Shown: positions 51,339 to 60,998, counted from the stretch's first letter. The stretch: 64,000 nt of DNA from Proteus cibi (GCF_003144405.1 NZ_PENW01000009.1:310001-374000); one strand, 5' to 3'. A program made the numbers and translations. The notes: generated from the sequence alone by a model not told the origin.

Positions 51339-53672
51339 TTAGAAACGTTTTACCACAGTAAACCGATAATCACGCCCTACACCTGAAACAGACTCTCCTA
51401 AATAAGGATAATAATCACGGTTAAATAAATTCGCGACTGTAAAACGAACCTCAGTATTATCTATAAAAGAAGGTTCCCAATTCGCAAATAAACCGTGAAT
51501 TGCATAGCCTTTGCTTTTTGGTAATGACCAATAACCCGCATCAGGATCAGCATCCATTGGTGAACGGCGTTGGGCGCCAATAAAATCGCCAGTCCATCCC
51601 ATATTGATATGAATACTGGGTACTTTTATACCAAGGGTGGCATGTAAAGCATCAGGCTGGATCTCCGCAATCCATGTTTTTTGACCAAACCACGGATCAC
51701 GCGGTGATTGGTCACGTTTCCCTTTCATTGTCGAATACGCTAAACGACCGAATACATTAGCGCTATTATAAAAGGCTTCAATTTCCAACCCTTGAATATG
51801 GTAGCCCGGTAAATTACGGTAATTCCCCATTGAAGGCGGGCAATTTCCATTATGCCCATCCACCTTTTGGCTTTCACAATAGACACCGCGCCGGCGGAAA
51901 ATTTCGTCTTTACCACGAGTATCAAACAGTGTTGTTCTTAATTGCAGTTGGTCTTCCTGTTGAATAACACTTTCAAAATCAGCAATTGCACCAATTCGTG
52001 CCGCTCTTACCGTTTCTTTATCTAGATGGCGACTTGTTCCCGTTAAACTAGAAATACGTCCTTGAACTTCATACTGCTCATCAATCAATGGGGCTCGCCA
52101 TGTATAAGTTAGATCACCAAAGAATCTGAAATTCGGGTTCATTTTCCATAATAAACCTAAATGAGGTGTTGCCCCGCTATAAGTCACATCCGAATAATCA
52201 TGACCATAATAGGGATCAGGATCTTGATAGGTTATAGCTCGGCTTCCCTTGCCTTGGTTTTTAACGATATCGTAGCGAACACCCGGTGTTATCGTCAGGT
52301 TTCTATAACTCATCGAATCTTGAAGATAGAAACTGGTGGTTGTTTGCGTACCCTCTGGCATATAAGGAGGCGCATAATATCCATAGTTATAATTTGGATT
52401 TTTCGCTTTATCGCGAGTAAACATTAAGACATCACGATCATTGCGATGCCAGCGTGTTCCTACTAATACCTGATGTTCTAAAGCACCTTGCATAACAGTG
52501 CTTTCATTCTTAATTTCAATTTGATGATTTCGATAGTCTACCCAACTTTGATTTCCCATACTGCCACTAAAATAGGAACTCGCTGTCTCTGGGCGACTAT
52601 CGTTTTGTTTGGTTTTTGAATAACCGTAGGTAAGCGTTAAATTAATGAAATCAGAATCAACTGGCTGAATATTCCATTTCACACTAAAGGTGTCGTCTTT
52701 TTGATCGCGATAAACTAATTTACGTTTCATCGCCGCATCAAAACCATATTTATCCACTTCAGCTTGGCTAGGTTTAGCTAATTCATCACGTTTAGCCGCC
52801 CAAGGTGTCCAACCATCACTTTCTGAGCGTGAAGCTGATAACGTTAATGTTTGTGCTTCAGTGAAATAGAGATTCATTTTAATTAAAAAAGAATCTTGGT
52901 CTGACTGTGAATAGCCAAATTTAGTCCCATCAGGGCGTCGCAGATCGTCGCTTTCACGACGGTTAAAATAGAATAATCCGTCGGCTTGCCCATCAAGTAA
53001 TTTACCGTATACCGCACCACTATAACGATTTTGTCTATCGTTGGTATGGTGACCATATTTTAAAAACATCCCAATATTCTGATCGGGTAATAATAAATCA
53101 TCGGGATCTTTAGTTTCAATTCTCACTGAACCCCCAAACCCGCCATTCCCTTGAGTAATATTATGAGGACCTTTATCAACATCAATACGGCGTATTAATT
53201 CAGGATCAATAAAAATAGAACCTTGGCGATATTTCTCAAAGGTTTTAGGTGTGCCATCAAGAGTGATTTTAATATCTTCAGGATTACCCATCCCCCAGAT
53301 ATTTAATGTTTGACCACCAGGTCTTGGTGAGCCTGATGATGAGATCCCAGGTAATTTATCCACCAGCTCTGCGATATTATTAGGCTGAATTCTGTCGATA
53401 TCTTTTAATGTCAGAACCGTACTTCCTGCATCAACGCTTGAATTGAGCTCACCTGATACATAGATAGGTTCAATAATAATCTTTTCACGCGATTTGGGTT
53501 GTCCAAGCGTTTCCAACCTTGTGGATGTCGTTATTTCTGGCTTTACACTTTCAATTGCATAGCTATTTAACGAAGTGAGTGAAGTCAATAATAATGTCAT
53601 CGCTGATGACGAAAATGAAAATATCCCAAATCCCTGACGATGAGCATCATTTTTTGCTAAGAAATGGATCAT
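51339..53672 (-). CDS. TonB-dependent outer-membrane receptor, iron-regulated
   Basis: Outer-membrane gated barrel for an iron source. The 777 residues have a signal region (hydrophobic part about 24-39), a TonB-box-like EPIYVSG near 67-74, a plug domain with DIDRIQPNNIAELVDKLPG and VDKGPHNITQGNGGFGGSV, and a barrel ending in the aromatic-terminated DYRFTVVKRF. An extracellular loop with two Cys residues (near CESQ...NGNCPP) suggests a disulfide. Features recall heme/hemoglobin-type receptors (WRAP-like RAPLIDEQYE, NLFNRDYYPYLG), but no partner gene shows the substrate. A perfect Fur palindrome lies 71 bases upstream. The ribosome binding site is weak. Confidence 0.88.
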   Translation of the reverse strand: MIHFLAKNDAHRQGFGIFSFSSSAMTLLLTSLTSLNSYAIESVKPEITTSTRLETLGQPKSREKIIIEPIYVSGELNSSVDAGSTVLTLKDIDRIQPNNIAELVDKLPGISSSGSPRPGGQTLNIWGMGNPEDIKITLDGTPKTFEKYRQGSIFIDPELIRRIDVDKGPHNITQGNGGFGGSVRIETKDPDDLLLPDQNIGMFLKYGHHTNDRQNRYSGAVYGKLLDGQADGLFYFNRRESDDLRRPDGTKFGYSQSDQDSFLIKMNLYFTEAQTLTLSASRSESDGWTPWAAKRDELAKPSQAEVDKYGFDAAMKRKLVYRDQKDDTFSVKWNIQPVDSDFINLTLTYGYSKTKQNDSRPETASSYFSGSMGNQSWVDYRNHQIEIKNESTVMQGALEHQVLVGTRWHRNDRDVLMFTRDKAKNPNYNYGYYAPPYMPEGTQTTTSFYLQDSMSYRNLTITPGVRYDIVKNQGKGSRAITYQDPDPYYGHDYSDVTYSGATPHLGLLWKMNPNFRFFGDLTYTWRAPLIDEQYEVQGRISSLTGTSRHLDKETVRAARIGAIADFESVIQQEDQLQLRTTLFDTRGKDEIFRRRGVYCESQKVDGHNGNCPPSMGNYRNLPGYHIQGLEIEAFYNSANVFGRLAYSTMKGKRDQSPRDPWFGQKTWIAEIQPDALHATLGIKVPSIHINMGWTGDFIGAQRRSPMDADPDAGYWSLPKSKGYAIHGLFANWEPSFIDNTEVRFTVANLFNRDYYPYLGESVSGVGRDYRFTVVKRF

Positions 53673-53743
53673 AATAGTAGTATCTTTTTGTATGGTTATT
53701 AATTTGATAAATAATTAGAGCTGTTACTAACAGACTTAATTAT

Positions 53744-53768
53744 GATAATGATAATAATTATCATTATC
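53744..53768. promoter_or_regulatory. Perfect 25-bp Fur box upstream of the TonB receptor
   Basis: Arms GATAATGATAAT and ATTATCATTATC around a single central base form a perfect palindrome made of GATAAT hexamers. It matches and extends the 19-base Fur consensus and is placed for strong iron-dependent repression of the receptor gene. Confidence 0.93.
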
Positions 53769-54222
53769 TAGTTTTTTTGCATTTATCACTCAATACAGAT
53801 AACTACACTATTGATACATACTTGTTAGTTTTAAATTTTATATAAAACAATATTTATAATAAATTAACCTAATTTCGTTAGTTATTATAAGGTTTTTGAT
53901 ATTCCTTGTTTTCATTTCACTCATTTAATTCTCTAATTATAATTACGTAAATATTACTAAAGAAAAATTAATCTTTCTTAAAATAAAAAGAATAAAACAA
54001 ACACGGAACTGTCTGATAATGACAATTTTGCGTATCTTATTTTTCCTTTATTGTGGGCGCTAAATAATTATTAACTCAAGTAAATTTCAGATATCCGTTT
54101 TATGTTTAAATCGTAAATAAATTAAACCATTGAAATAAAGATATTCAATGAGATAAAAATCAGCTAATAATAAAATAATAATTTTGAGGTAATATACGCA
54201 CTTTTGAACACAAGGATGCGTC
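53769..54222. other. AT-rich intergenic region between the TonB receptor and ynbA
   Basis: About 450 bases of AT-rich sequence with no credible reading frame or RNA gene. Near its right end AAGGATG (54213-54219) is the ribosome binding site of the CDP-alcohol transferase gene, and TAATAT at about 54190 may be a -10 element. I looked for a Fur-controlled small RNA and found no terminator to support one. Confidence 0.4.
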
Positions 54223-54858
54223 ATGACAATTTATGACCTAAAACCCAAATTTCAATCTCTCTTGCGCCCTTATGTAGAACAGTTATTCACAAAAGGGATC
54301 ACTGCAAATCAGGTCACACTTTTTGCCTTACTGTTATCCATTACCCTAGGTGGATTACTTTTGCTTTATCCGTCCCCTCGTTTATTTTTATTACTCCCTT
54401 TTGTCCTCTTTTTTCGTATGGCGCTTAATGCCATTGATGGCATGCTTGCACGAGAACATAATCAAAAAAGTGCGCTTGGCGCGATATTAAACGAAGCCAG
54501 CGATGTTATTTCAGACATTGCACTCTATCTACCTTTTATTTTTATTTTTCCACAGGCCTACTGGTGGATCATGCTGGCTCTTTTTTTAATGATAATGACT
54601 GAGTTCTTAGGCGTTCTTGCCCAAACTATTCATGCTTCTCGTCGTTATGATGGTCCGATGGGTAAAAGTGATAGAGCCTTTATTTTCGGTGCTATTGCAT
54701 TTTTTATCGGATTATTCCCCTCACTGACATTATCAGAAAACACGCATTATCTTTTTATTATTATTAATTTATTACTTTTGTTGACTTGTTATCACCGAAT
54801 TCATCGCGCACTAAAAGAAGCAACGATGACAGATAAAGATAAGGATACATCGTTATGA
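54223..54858 (+). CDS. ynbA: YnbA-like CDP-alcohol phosphatidyltransferase
   Basis: Inner-membrane protein of the CDP-alcohol phosphatidyltransferase family, which joins a CDP-lipid and an alcohol. The 211 residues have about six membrane segments. The active-site motif is present as N69-xx-D72-G73-xx-A76-R77-x8-G86-xxx-N90-xxx-D94: two of the four metal-binding Asp of the canonical D-xx-D-G-xx-A-R motif are Asn. E. coli YnbA, by recall, shows the same change, so it looks like a family trait. The substrate is unknown. It overlaps the next gene by four bases and heads a ynbA-ynbC-ynbD-like operon. Confidence 0.85.
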   Translation: MTIYDLKPKFQSLLRPYVEQLFTKGITANQVTLFALLLSITLGGLLLLYPSPRLFLLLPFVLFFRMALNAIDGMLAREHNQKSALGAILNEASDVISDIALYLPFIFIFPQAYWWIMLALFLMIMTEFLGVLAQTIHASRRYDGPMGKSDRAFIFGAIAFFIGLFPSLTLSENTHYLFIIINLLLLLTCYHRIHRALKEATMTDKDKDTSL

Positions 54859-56624
54859 ATCAACAACCGCAATATCAAACTCAAAGGAATATGATTGAGT
54901 CTGAATTTACCACCAGCGATAAGACACCACTGTATTATCGCCACTGGCCTGCTCAAATTACCACTGAGCCAAAAGCAATTATTTTATTTCACCGAGGACA
55001 TGAACACTCAGGGCGTGTTGCTCATCTAGTTGATGAGTTAGATCTTCCTGATTTTTCAATGTTTGCTTGGGATGCGCGTGGACATGGTAAAAATGAAGGT
55101 GCTCGCGGTTATAGCCCATCAATGGGAACATCAATAAAAGATATCGACGAATTCGTTCATTACATTTCATCTAACTATCATATTCCAATGGAGAATATTC
55201 TGGTTGTTGGTCAAAGTGTGGGTGCCGTTTTAGTTACCGGTTGGGTACACGATTATGCGCCCAAAATTCGCGGTATGGTGTTAGCATCCCCGGCATTTAA
55301 AGTGAAATTATATGTTCCTTTTGCACGTACTGGTCTTGCCTTAATGCAAAAAGTTCGTGGCCTTTTTTACGTCAATTCGTATGTGAAAGCCAAATACTTA
55401 ACCCATGACCAACGTCGTATCGACTCTTTTAATCAAGACTCACTGATCACTCGCCCTATTGCCGTCAATATTTTATTAGAACTTTATAAAACGGCAGATC
55501 GTGTTGTTGAAGATGCCAGTGCGATTACGTTACCTACACAGTTGTTTATTTCAGGCAATGACCATGTGGTCCATGCTAAGCCTCAACATCTTTTCTATGA
55601 ACGTTTAAATACCTCTATTAAAGAAAAGCACGTCTTACCCGGCTTTTATCACGATACATTAGGTGAGAAAGACAGGGTCATTCCTATTAATAAAATGCGT
55701 AGTTTTATTGAAACCTTGTTTGCACAACCACTTTATCAACATGATTACCAACATGAAGATATTTGGAGCCATAGCGCTGATGTGTATCGCGCATTACAGA
55801 CCCCTCTTCCTAAATTTTGTCCAAAAAGACTTTATTATAAAGTCCTTAGCCGTTCTATGAGCACTTTAGGTAAAGCGTCTGAAGGGGTTGCTCTGGGTTA
55901 CGATAAGGGTTTTGATTCTGGCTCAACGCTGGATTATGTCTACCGCAATCAGCCACAAGGAAAAGGGTTATTTGGTCGTGTTGTTGATAGGCAATATTTA
56001 AATAGCATTGGTTGGCAAGGTATTCGCCAACGTAAAATCAATATTGAAAATACAATCCGCTATGCAATTCGCCAATTAATACAAAATAATATGCCGGTGC
56101 ATATTATGGATATTGCGGCAGGACAAGGGCGCTATCTTTTTGATGCTGTTAATGATTATGGTAAGGTCGATTCAATTTTAATGCGTGATTATAGCGCCAT
56201 TAACGTTGAACAAGGCAGAATGGCAATTAAAGAGCGTCACTTAGAAGATAAAGTGCGTTTTGAAGAAGGTAACGCTTTTGATGCAGAAAGCTTGAGTACT
56301 GTTTCACCGTCACCAACGTTAGGTATTGTCAGTGGACTCTATGAATTATTCCCTGAAAATCACCTGCTAAAAGCGTCTTTAAAAGGGCTATCGCAAGCCA
56401 TACCTCGTGGCGGTTTATTGATTTATACCTGTCAACCTTGGCACCCTCAGCTTGAAATGATTGCGCGTGTATTACCAAGTCACCAAAATGGACAACCTTG
56501 GATCATGCGTTGCCGTAGTCAAGGTGAAATGGATGCTTTAGTCAATGAAGCAGGATTTGAAAAGTTAGATCAACAGATTGATCATTGGGGTATTTTTAGT
56601 GTATCGATAGCAAAACGTCGCTAA
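54855..56624 (+). CDS. ynbC: YnbC-like alpha/beta-hydrolase fused to a methyltransferase
   Basis: A two-domain protein of 589 residues. The N-terminal hydrolase of the monoglyceride lipase/lysophospholipase type (about 15-290) has AWDARGHGKNEG, nucleophile Ser121 in GQSVGA, Asp236 in SGNDHVVH and His266 in FYHDTLG. The C-terminal part (about 370-589) is a SAM-dependent methyltransferase with DIAAGQGRY at 419-427. The same fusion occurs in E. coli YnbC. The substrate is unknown; lipid or lysolipid is likely from the neighbours. Its ATG overlaps the ynbA stop; a hairpin follows the gene. Confidence 0.85.
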   Translation: MNQQPQYQTQRNMIESEFTTSDKTPLYYRHWPAQITTEPKAIILFHRGHEHSGRVAHLVDELDLPDFSMFAWDARGHGKNEGARGYSPSMGTSIKDIDEFVHYISSNYHIPMENILVVGQSVGAVLVTGWVHDYAPKIRGMVLASPAFKVKLYVPFARTGLALMQKVRGLFYVNSYVKAKYLTHDQRRIDSFNQDSLITRPIAVNILLELYKTADRVVEDASAITLPTQLFISGNDHVVHAKPQHLFYERLNTSIKEKHVLPGFYHDTLGEKDRVIPINKMRSFIETLFAQPLYQHDYQHEDIWSHSADVYRALQTPLPKFCPKRLYYKVLSRSMSTLGKASEGVALGYDKGFDSGSTLDYVYRNQPQGKGLFGRVVDRQYLNSIGWQGIRQRKINIENTIRYAIRQLIQNNMPVHIMDIAAGQGRYLFDAVNDYGKVDSILMRDYSAINVEQGRMAIKERHLEDKVRFEEGNAFDAESLSTVSPSPTLGIVSGLYELFPENHLLKASLKGLSQAIPRGGLLIYTCQPWHPQLEMIARVLPSHQNGQPWIMRCRSQGEMDALVNEAGFEKLDQQIDHWGIFSVSIAKRR

Positions 56625-56648
56625 CGGAATGCATCATCAATAACCGAC

Positions 56649-56684
56649 CTATCGCTATATGGCAACCTATAGCGATAGTTTTAA
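56649..56684 (+). terminator. Hairpin within the ynb-like operon
   Basis: CTATCGCTATA (56649-56659) and TATAGCGATAG (56668-56678) form a perfect eleven-base stem, followed by TTTTAA. It may partly terminate transcription before the next gene. Confidence 0.65.
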
Positions 56685-56728
56685 CTCATTGAAAAAAAAG
56701 AAATATAAATAAAGAAAGGAATTTTAGT

Positions 56729-58090
56729 ATGGGTGGAACCCTACACACTCAAATAACATCATCAAGAAAAAGTATCTGGCTTGCTGGTATTGTATGGCTG
56801 TTGTTTCTTGCCCCATTTTTCTATTTAACTTATATGCAAGTGAACACTTATACATCCACTTTATCTGATGTTCCTTCTTTTGTTTATTCTTGGGAAAAAT
56901 CTATCCCCTTTTTACCTTGGACAATTATTCCTTATTGGAGTGTGAATATTGCCTATGGTATTTCACTGATTATTTGTACAACGTTAAGAGAGCAATTTAT
57001 ACATGGATTACGTTTAATTGTCGCCTCATTGATTGCTTGTACTGGTTTTTTATTATTTCCTTTAAAATTTAGTTTTATTCGCCCAACAACTGAAGGATTT
57101 TCTGGTTGGTTGTTTACTCAATTAGAAGGTTTCGATTTACCTTATAACCAAGCCCCTTCTCTGCACATTATCTTATTGTGGATACTATGGTTACGTTTTC
57201 GCGCACATACGCCTAAATCATATCAATGGTTTTTAAATTTATGGTCATTACTTATTGCGGCTTCTGTACTAACAACATGGCAACACCACTTTATTGATAT
57301 TATTACGGGCTTTGGTGTTGGCGTGTTTATTTGTTATTTATTACCCATAAACTCTCGTTGGAAATGGCATTTTACTGGCTGCAAACGCAGTTTACGTATT
57401 GGTAAAAATTATGCGTTATCAGCAATGGTGTTTTATCTGTTATCTTTTGGCTTGCAAGGTTTCTTTTGGATCTTTCTCTGGCCGGCAATCACATTAACTT
57501 TTGTAACTTTGGGTTATTTAGGGGCAGGATCTTCTATTTTTCAAAAAGATACACAGGGTGAAATTCCCCTTTCTGCACAGATAATCCTATTACCTTATCG
57601 CTTTTTTGCTTGGTGTACTTATCGCTATTATTTAACTCGTTGCCAAACCCCTAGTTTAGTGGCGGAAGGCGTTTTACTAGGTGGACGCCCTCTCTATCAA
57701 TTAAACGCTAACGCCGTTTTTGATTTAACCTGTGAATGGCCAAGAAACAAATTTAGCCAAAATCAGCTTTATTTAGCTCAACCTCAAATCGATTTATTAC
57801 CATTATCTCCTGATGATATCAGCAAAGCTATGTTGTCTATGGAACGTCTTAGCCAAGTAGGGACTGTTTATATTCATTGCAAATTAGGCTATTCGCGCAG
57901 TGCTACTATTGCGGTTGCATGGCTAGTTTATCATGGCACCGTAGATACCTTGGAGGACGCAATAAAACAGGTGTATCAAACACGCCCTCAAGTCATTTTA
58001 AATCCAGAAACGCAAGAGGCATTACAAATTTGGTATTCACGTTTCCAACAAAATAGATCACGAGGCAACTATGCTGACAACAAAAACTAG
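56729..58090 (+). CDS. ynbD: YnbD-like PAP2 membrane phosphatase fused to a dual-specificity phosphatase
   Basis: An inner-membrane protein of 453 residues. The N-terminal PAP2-like part has about six to eight membrane segments with APSLHI (142-147) and a HHFIDIITG box (186-194). The C-terminal soluble domain (about 310-450) is a protein-tyrosine/dual-specificity phosphatase with Cys384 and Arg390 in HCKLGYSRS. E. coli YnbD has the same build. Together they may strip phosphates from lipid phosphates, comparable to PTPMT1-type enzymes acting on phosphatidylglycerophosphate; this is inference. AAAGGA precedes the start, and the gene overlaps the next by 20 bases. Confidence 0.85.
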   Translation: MGGTLHTQITSSRKSIWLAGIVWLLFLAPFFYLTYMQVNTYTSTLSDVPSFVYSWEKSIPFLPWTIIPYWSVNIAYGISLIICTTLREQFIHGLRLIVASLIACTGFLLFPLKFSFIRPTTEGFSGWLFTQLEGFDLPYNQAPSLHIILLWILWLRFRAHTPKSYQWFLNLWSLLIAASVLTTWQHHFIDIITGFGVGVFICYLLPINSRWKWHFTGCKRSLRIGKNYALSAMVFYLLSFGLQGFFWIFLWPAITLTFVTLGYLGAGSSIFQKDTQGEIPLSAQIILLPYRFFAWCTYRYYLTRCQTPSLVAEGVLLGGRPLYQLNANAVFDLTCEWPRNKFSQNQLYLAQPQIDLLPLSPDDISKAMLSMERLSQVGTVYIHCKLGYSRSATIAVAWLVYHGTVDTLEDAIKQVYQTRPQVILNPETQEALQIWYSRFQQNRSRGNYADNKN

Positions 58091-58478
58091 CGGTAAAGTC
58101 ATTGTGTCTTTAACTCAAAGTTGGCGCTATTTACTGCTGTTATCACTGTTACCCTATATAAGCACATGGCCGGTGTTTAGCCTTCACTTTCACAATAAAT
58201 TGGCTTTTTTTATTGCTTCTCTTTTATTTTTATTGACGCAATATCACCTTTTTCGTTTATGGCTCGATAGCCATTTTTTTCAGGCTCTTTATCGCTATCA
58301 AGACAATATGAGCTTTGATGAAAGCCTCTCTACGTTATTTCCTAAACGCCCCAAAAAGCAGACTATGGAAGCCCGCTGGCTAGGAACTAAACGTCTATTT
58401 TCTTTTGCCGTGATTGGCGTTTCAATTCAATGGATGTGGTGTTTATCCATGCTCCTTTTTACATTTTTTAGTTATTGA
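58071..58478 (+). CDS. Small membrane protein at the end of the ynb-like operon
   Basis: A 135-residue protein that I do not recognise. It has about three hydrophobic segments (about 18-38, 42-62 and 108-132) separated by a charged loop with TLFPKRPKKQTMEARW. Its ATG lies 20 bases inside the end of ynbD, so translation is probably coupled. E. coli ynbABCD has no such gene as far as I recall. A role in the same lipid or envelope pathway is inferred from position only. Confidence 0.7.
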   Translation: MLTTKTSGKVIVSLTQSWRYLLLLSLLPYISTWPVFSLHFHNKLAFFIASLLFLLTQYHLFRLWLDSHFFQALYRYQDNMSFDESLSTLFPKRPKKQTMEARWLGTKRLFSFAVIGVSIQWMWCLSMLLFTFFSY

Positions 58479-58635
58479 TAAATGAAAGTCAATGTTTATT
58501 CATTATATAAAACAATATGTTATAACAACACTGTCTAAGCGTTTGTATCAAATTAATTGAACATCTCTATCACTGTAATTCTTTCCTTAAAAAAATGACT
58601 CATGTTACTATCATTTACCTTACAAATGACTTGTT

Positions 58636-59853
58636 ATGAGTATTATGGAACACACCGCACCACAAACATCGCTAAACAAAGGTCTTATTTTACTGATGGC
58701 GGTTGCCACAGGTATGGTTGTTGCCAGTAACTACTACGCACAACCTCTACTTGATTCAATCGCAAACTATTTCCACATATCGGCTACATTGGCAGGGTTT
58801 ATTGTCACCACCGCGCAATTAAGTTATGCCGTAGGGCTAATGTTATTAGTACCTCTTGGCGATATTTTTGAACGTCGCTCACTCATTATTACCATGACAT
58901 TAATTTCAGCGAGTGGTCTATTAATTACCGCGATGTCATCTAATATTTGGGTAATGTTAATCGGAACTGCGCTCTCAGGTATGTTCTCCGTTGTGGCTCA
59001 AATTCTAGTTCCTTTTGCTGCAACGCTTGCTGCACCCCATCAACGAGGAAAGGCAGTCGGCACTATTATGAGTGGCCTTTTACTAGGGATTTTACTTGCG
59101 AGAACCGCATCTGGGTTAATGGCATCATTTACTAATTGGCAGGGAATTTTCTGGGTAGCGAGTGTTTTTCTAGCGATTTTAGCGATCACTTTATGGCGCT
59201 GTTTACCCACTTATAAAAGTGAAACAAACTTAAATTATTTCCAATTACTAGGTTCTATTTTCAAATTATTTGCAACAACCCCCGTATTGAGAACTCGCTC
59301 ATTAGTTGGTGCACTTATTTTTGCTCACTTTGGCTTATTGTGGACCTCAATGGCCTTTTTATTGGCTTCTGATCCTTTTAATTACTCGGATGCTGTGATT
59401 GGTTTATTTGGTCTTGTGGGTGCTGCTGGTGCATTAATGGCGGGTAAAGCAGGCGTATTAGTTGATAAAGGGAAAGGTAAGAAAACCACCACAGTAGGAT
59501 TAATCATCCTCTTTCTTTCTTGGGGTTTTATCATTATTGCACCTTATTATCACTGGATTGGGCTCATTAGCTTTATTATTGGCGTTGTCCTGCTAGACTT
59601 AGCTGTTCAGGGTGTCCATGTCACCAATCAAAGCACTATATACCGTATTTTACCTGATGCTAGAAATCGCCTGACTGCCGCTTATATGACAAGCTATTTT
59701 ATAGGGGGTGCATTAGGATCTTTACTATCAGGCTATGCTTATCATCAATATGGATGGACAGGTGTTTCTATCGCCGGGTTAATCATTGGTGTTATCGGTC
59801 TTATTGTTTGGTTTTTAGGTTATAAAAATGATCCAATAATCCACGCCGAATAG
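58636..59853 (+). CDS. MFS transporter
   Basis: An inner-membrane major-facilitator protein of 405 residues with twelve predicted membrane segments. The motif A region reads GDIFERRSLI (after segment 2), and a long central loop follows segment 6. The family resembles enterobacterial efflux-type MFS proteins such as YgaY and NepI; the substrate cannot be told from the sequence. The start at 58636 or an in-frame ATG nine bases later is possible, and neither has a strong ribosome binding site. It lies between the ynb-like operon and mprA-emrAB. Confidence 0.85.
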   Translation: MSIMEHTAPQTSLNKGLILLMAVATGMVVASNYYAQPLLDSIANYFHISATLAGFIVTTAQLSYAVGLMLLVPLGDIFERRSLIITMTLISASGLLITAMSSNIWVMLIGTALSGMFSVVAQILVPFAATLAAPHQRGKAVGTIMSGLLLGILLARTASGLMASFTNWQGIFWVASVFLAILAITLWRCLPTYKSETNLNYFQLLGSIFKLFATTPVLRTRSLVGALIFAHFGLLWTSMAFLLASDPFNYSDAVIGLFGLVGAAGALMAGKAGVLVDKGKGKKTTTVGLIILFLSWGFIIIAPYYHWIGLISFIIGVVLLDLAVQGVHVTNQSTIYRILPDARNRLTAAYMTSYFIGGALGSLLSGYAYHQYGWTGVSIAGLIIGVIGLIVWFLGYKNDPIIHAE

Positions 59854-60345
59854 TTTTTAGACCCAAGGATGGGCTATATTATTTCTTCAATCCCACGCTA
59901 ATCAGAATAAAATGTGAATGTTTTAACAGCGTGATTACTATTAATGTATATCATCATCCCATTCTTTATTAAGAAAATTATATCAATCTTCCCAATAAAG
60001 CACTATACAAATAATTTCACTTAAACACTATCAACCTAACAACCATTGGTAGTAATAATAAATTTATTACGTGTTTTATCGTAAAAAATGATCCCTTTTT
60101 TCGCAAATAGACTACTATTCATTGTCAGATAAGTGATAAATTGATTTTATTAACTTATTGCAAAGAGATAAGTACCTATCCTTTTTTTTGTGTTATCATT
60201 CAGAAAATTTATGAATCAGGTAACATAATCAAAAAAACATAGTGACTATAAATAATAAAAATTGCTAAATTGTGTGTTTAATATACCATTTAACATGTTG
60301 ATAACAGCATTATCCTAATTTTCGAAACTAACAAGGTGTCTAAAA
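59854..60345. other. AT-rich intergenic region between the MFS gene and mprA
   Basis: Nearly 500 bases without a credible gene. An imperfect hairpin (CACGCT with AGCGTG, about 59892-59933) lies shortly after the MFS gene and may end its transcript, though it lacks a T run. AAGGTG at 60333-60338 is the ribosome binding site of mprA. I see no clear operator or RNA gene. Confidence 0.4.
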
Positions 60346-60873
60346 ATGGAAAGCTCATTTACGCCAACAGAAGAATTACTAAACACTCGCGCTACACAAC
60401 AGAAATCGCTTAACAAAGATATTCCTTATCAAGAGATTTTGTTAACTCGCCTTTCTATGCATGTTCAAAGCAAACTTCTTGAAAGTCGTAATAATATGTT
60501 GAAGTCTCAAGGTATTAACGAGACATTATTTATGGCACTAATGATTTTAGATACGACAGAAAATCGGAGTATCCAACCATCGGAATTAAGTGCAGCTTTA
60601 GGTTCTTCAAGAACAAATGCAACGCGTATTGCTGATGAGCTTGAAAAACAAGGTTGGATTGAACGTCGTGAAAGTCATAATGACCGCCGTTGTTTGCATC
60701 TCCATTTAACTGATGCCGGTGAAGAGTTTTTAAATAGCTTATTACCACCACAACATCAGTGTTTAAAACAAATATGGTCTGTATTAGATCAATCTGAGCA
60801 AAGACAGCTTGAAACACTAATGCGTAAGTTGTTATTACAATTAGATACTTTGGCTGAAAAAGGTTGTGAATAA
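60346..60873 (+). CDS. mprA: MprA (EmrR), MarR-family repressor of emrAB
   Basis: A winged-helix repressor that responds to uncouplers and other phenolic or hydrophobic compounds and controls emrAB. The 175 residues match E. coli MprA (176). [15 protein letters not shown] [24 protein letters not shown], the recognition helix region [20 protein letters not shown] and the wing [15 protein letters not shown] are conserved. The start has AAGGTG eight bases upstream. It lies 192 bases before emrA in the E. coli order. Confidence 0.95.
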   Translation: MESSFTPTEELLNTRATQQKSLNKDIPYQEILLTRLSMHVQSKLLESRNNMLKSQGINETLFMALMILDTTENRSIQPSELSAALGSSRTNATRIADELEKQGWIERRESHNDRRCLHLHLTDAGEEFLNSLLPPQHQCLKQIWSVLDQSEQRQLETLMRKLLLQLDTLAEKGCE

Positions 60874-60998
60874 GTAACATAATAAATAGTTTTATTGATC
60901 TAATCCTATTTACGCCATAAATCGGCAAACATACTTACCCATTAGCATTTATAATTTACCTTCACGCTAATAATTATTCTAAGATTGACTTTATAATT

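Noticed and set aside
53673..54222. Fur-regulated RyhB-like small RNA next to the perfect Fur box
   Set aside because: No RyhB-like core or terminator hairpin is present on either side of the box, and the box is placed for the receptor gene.
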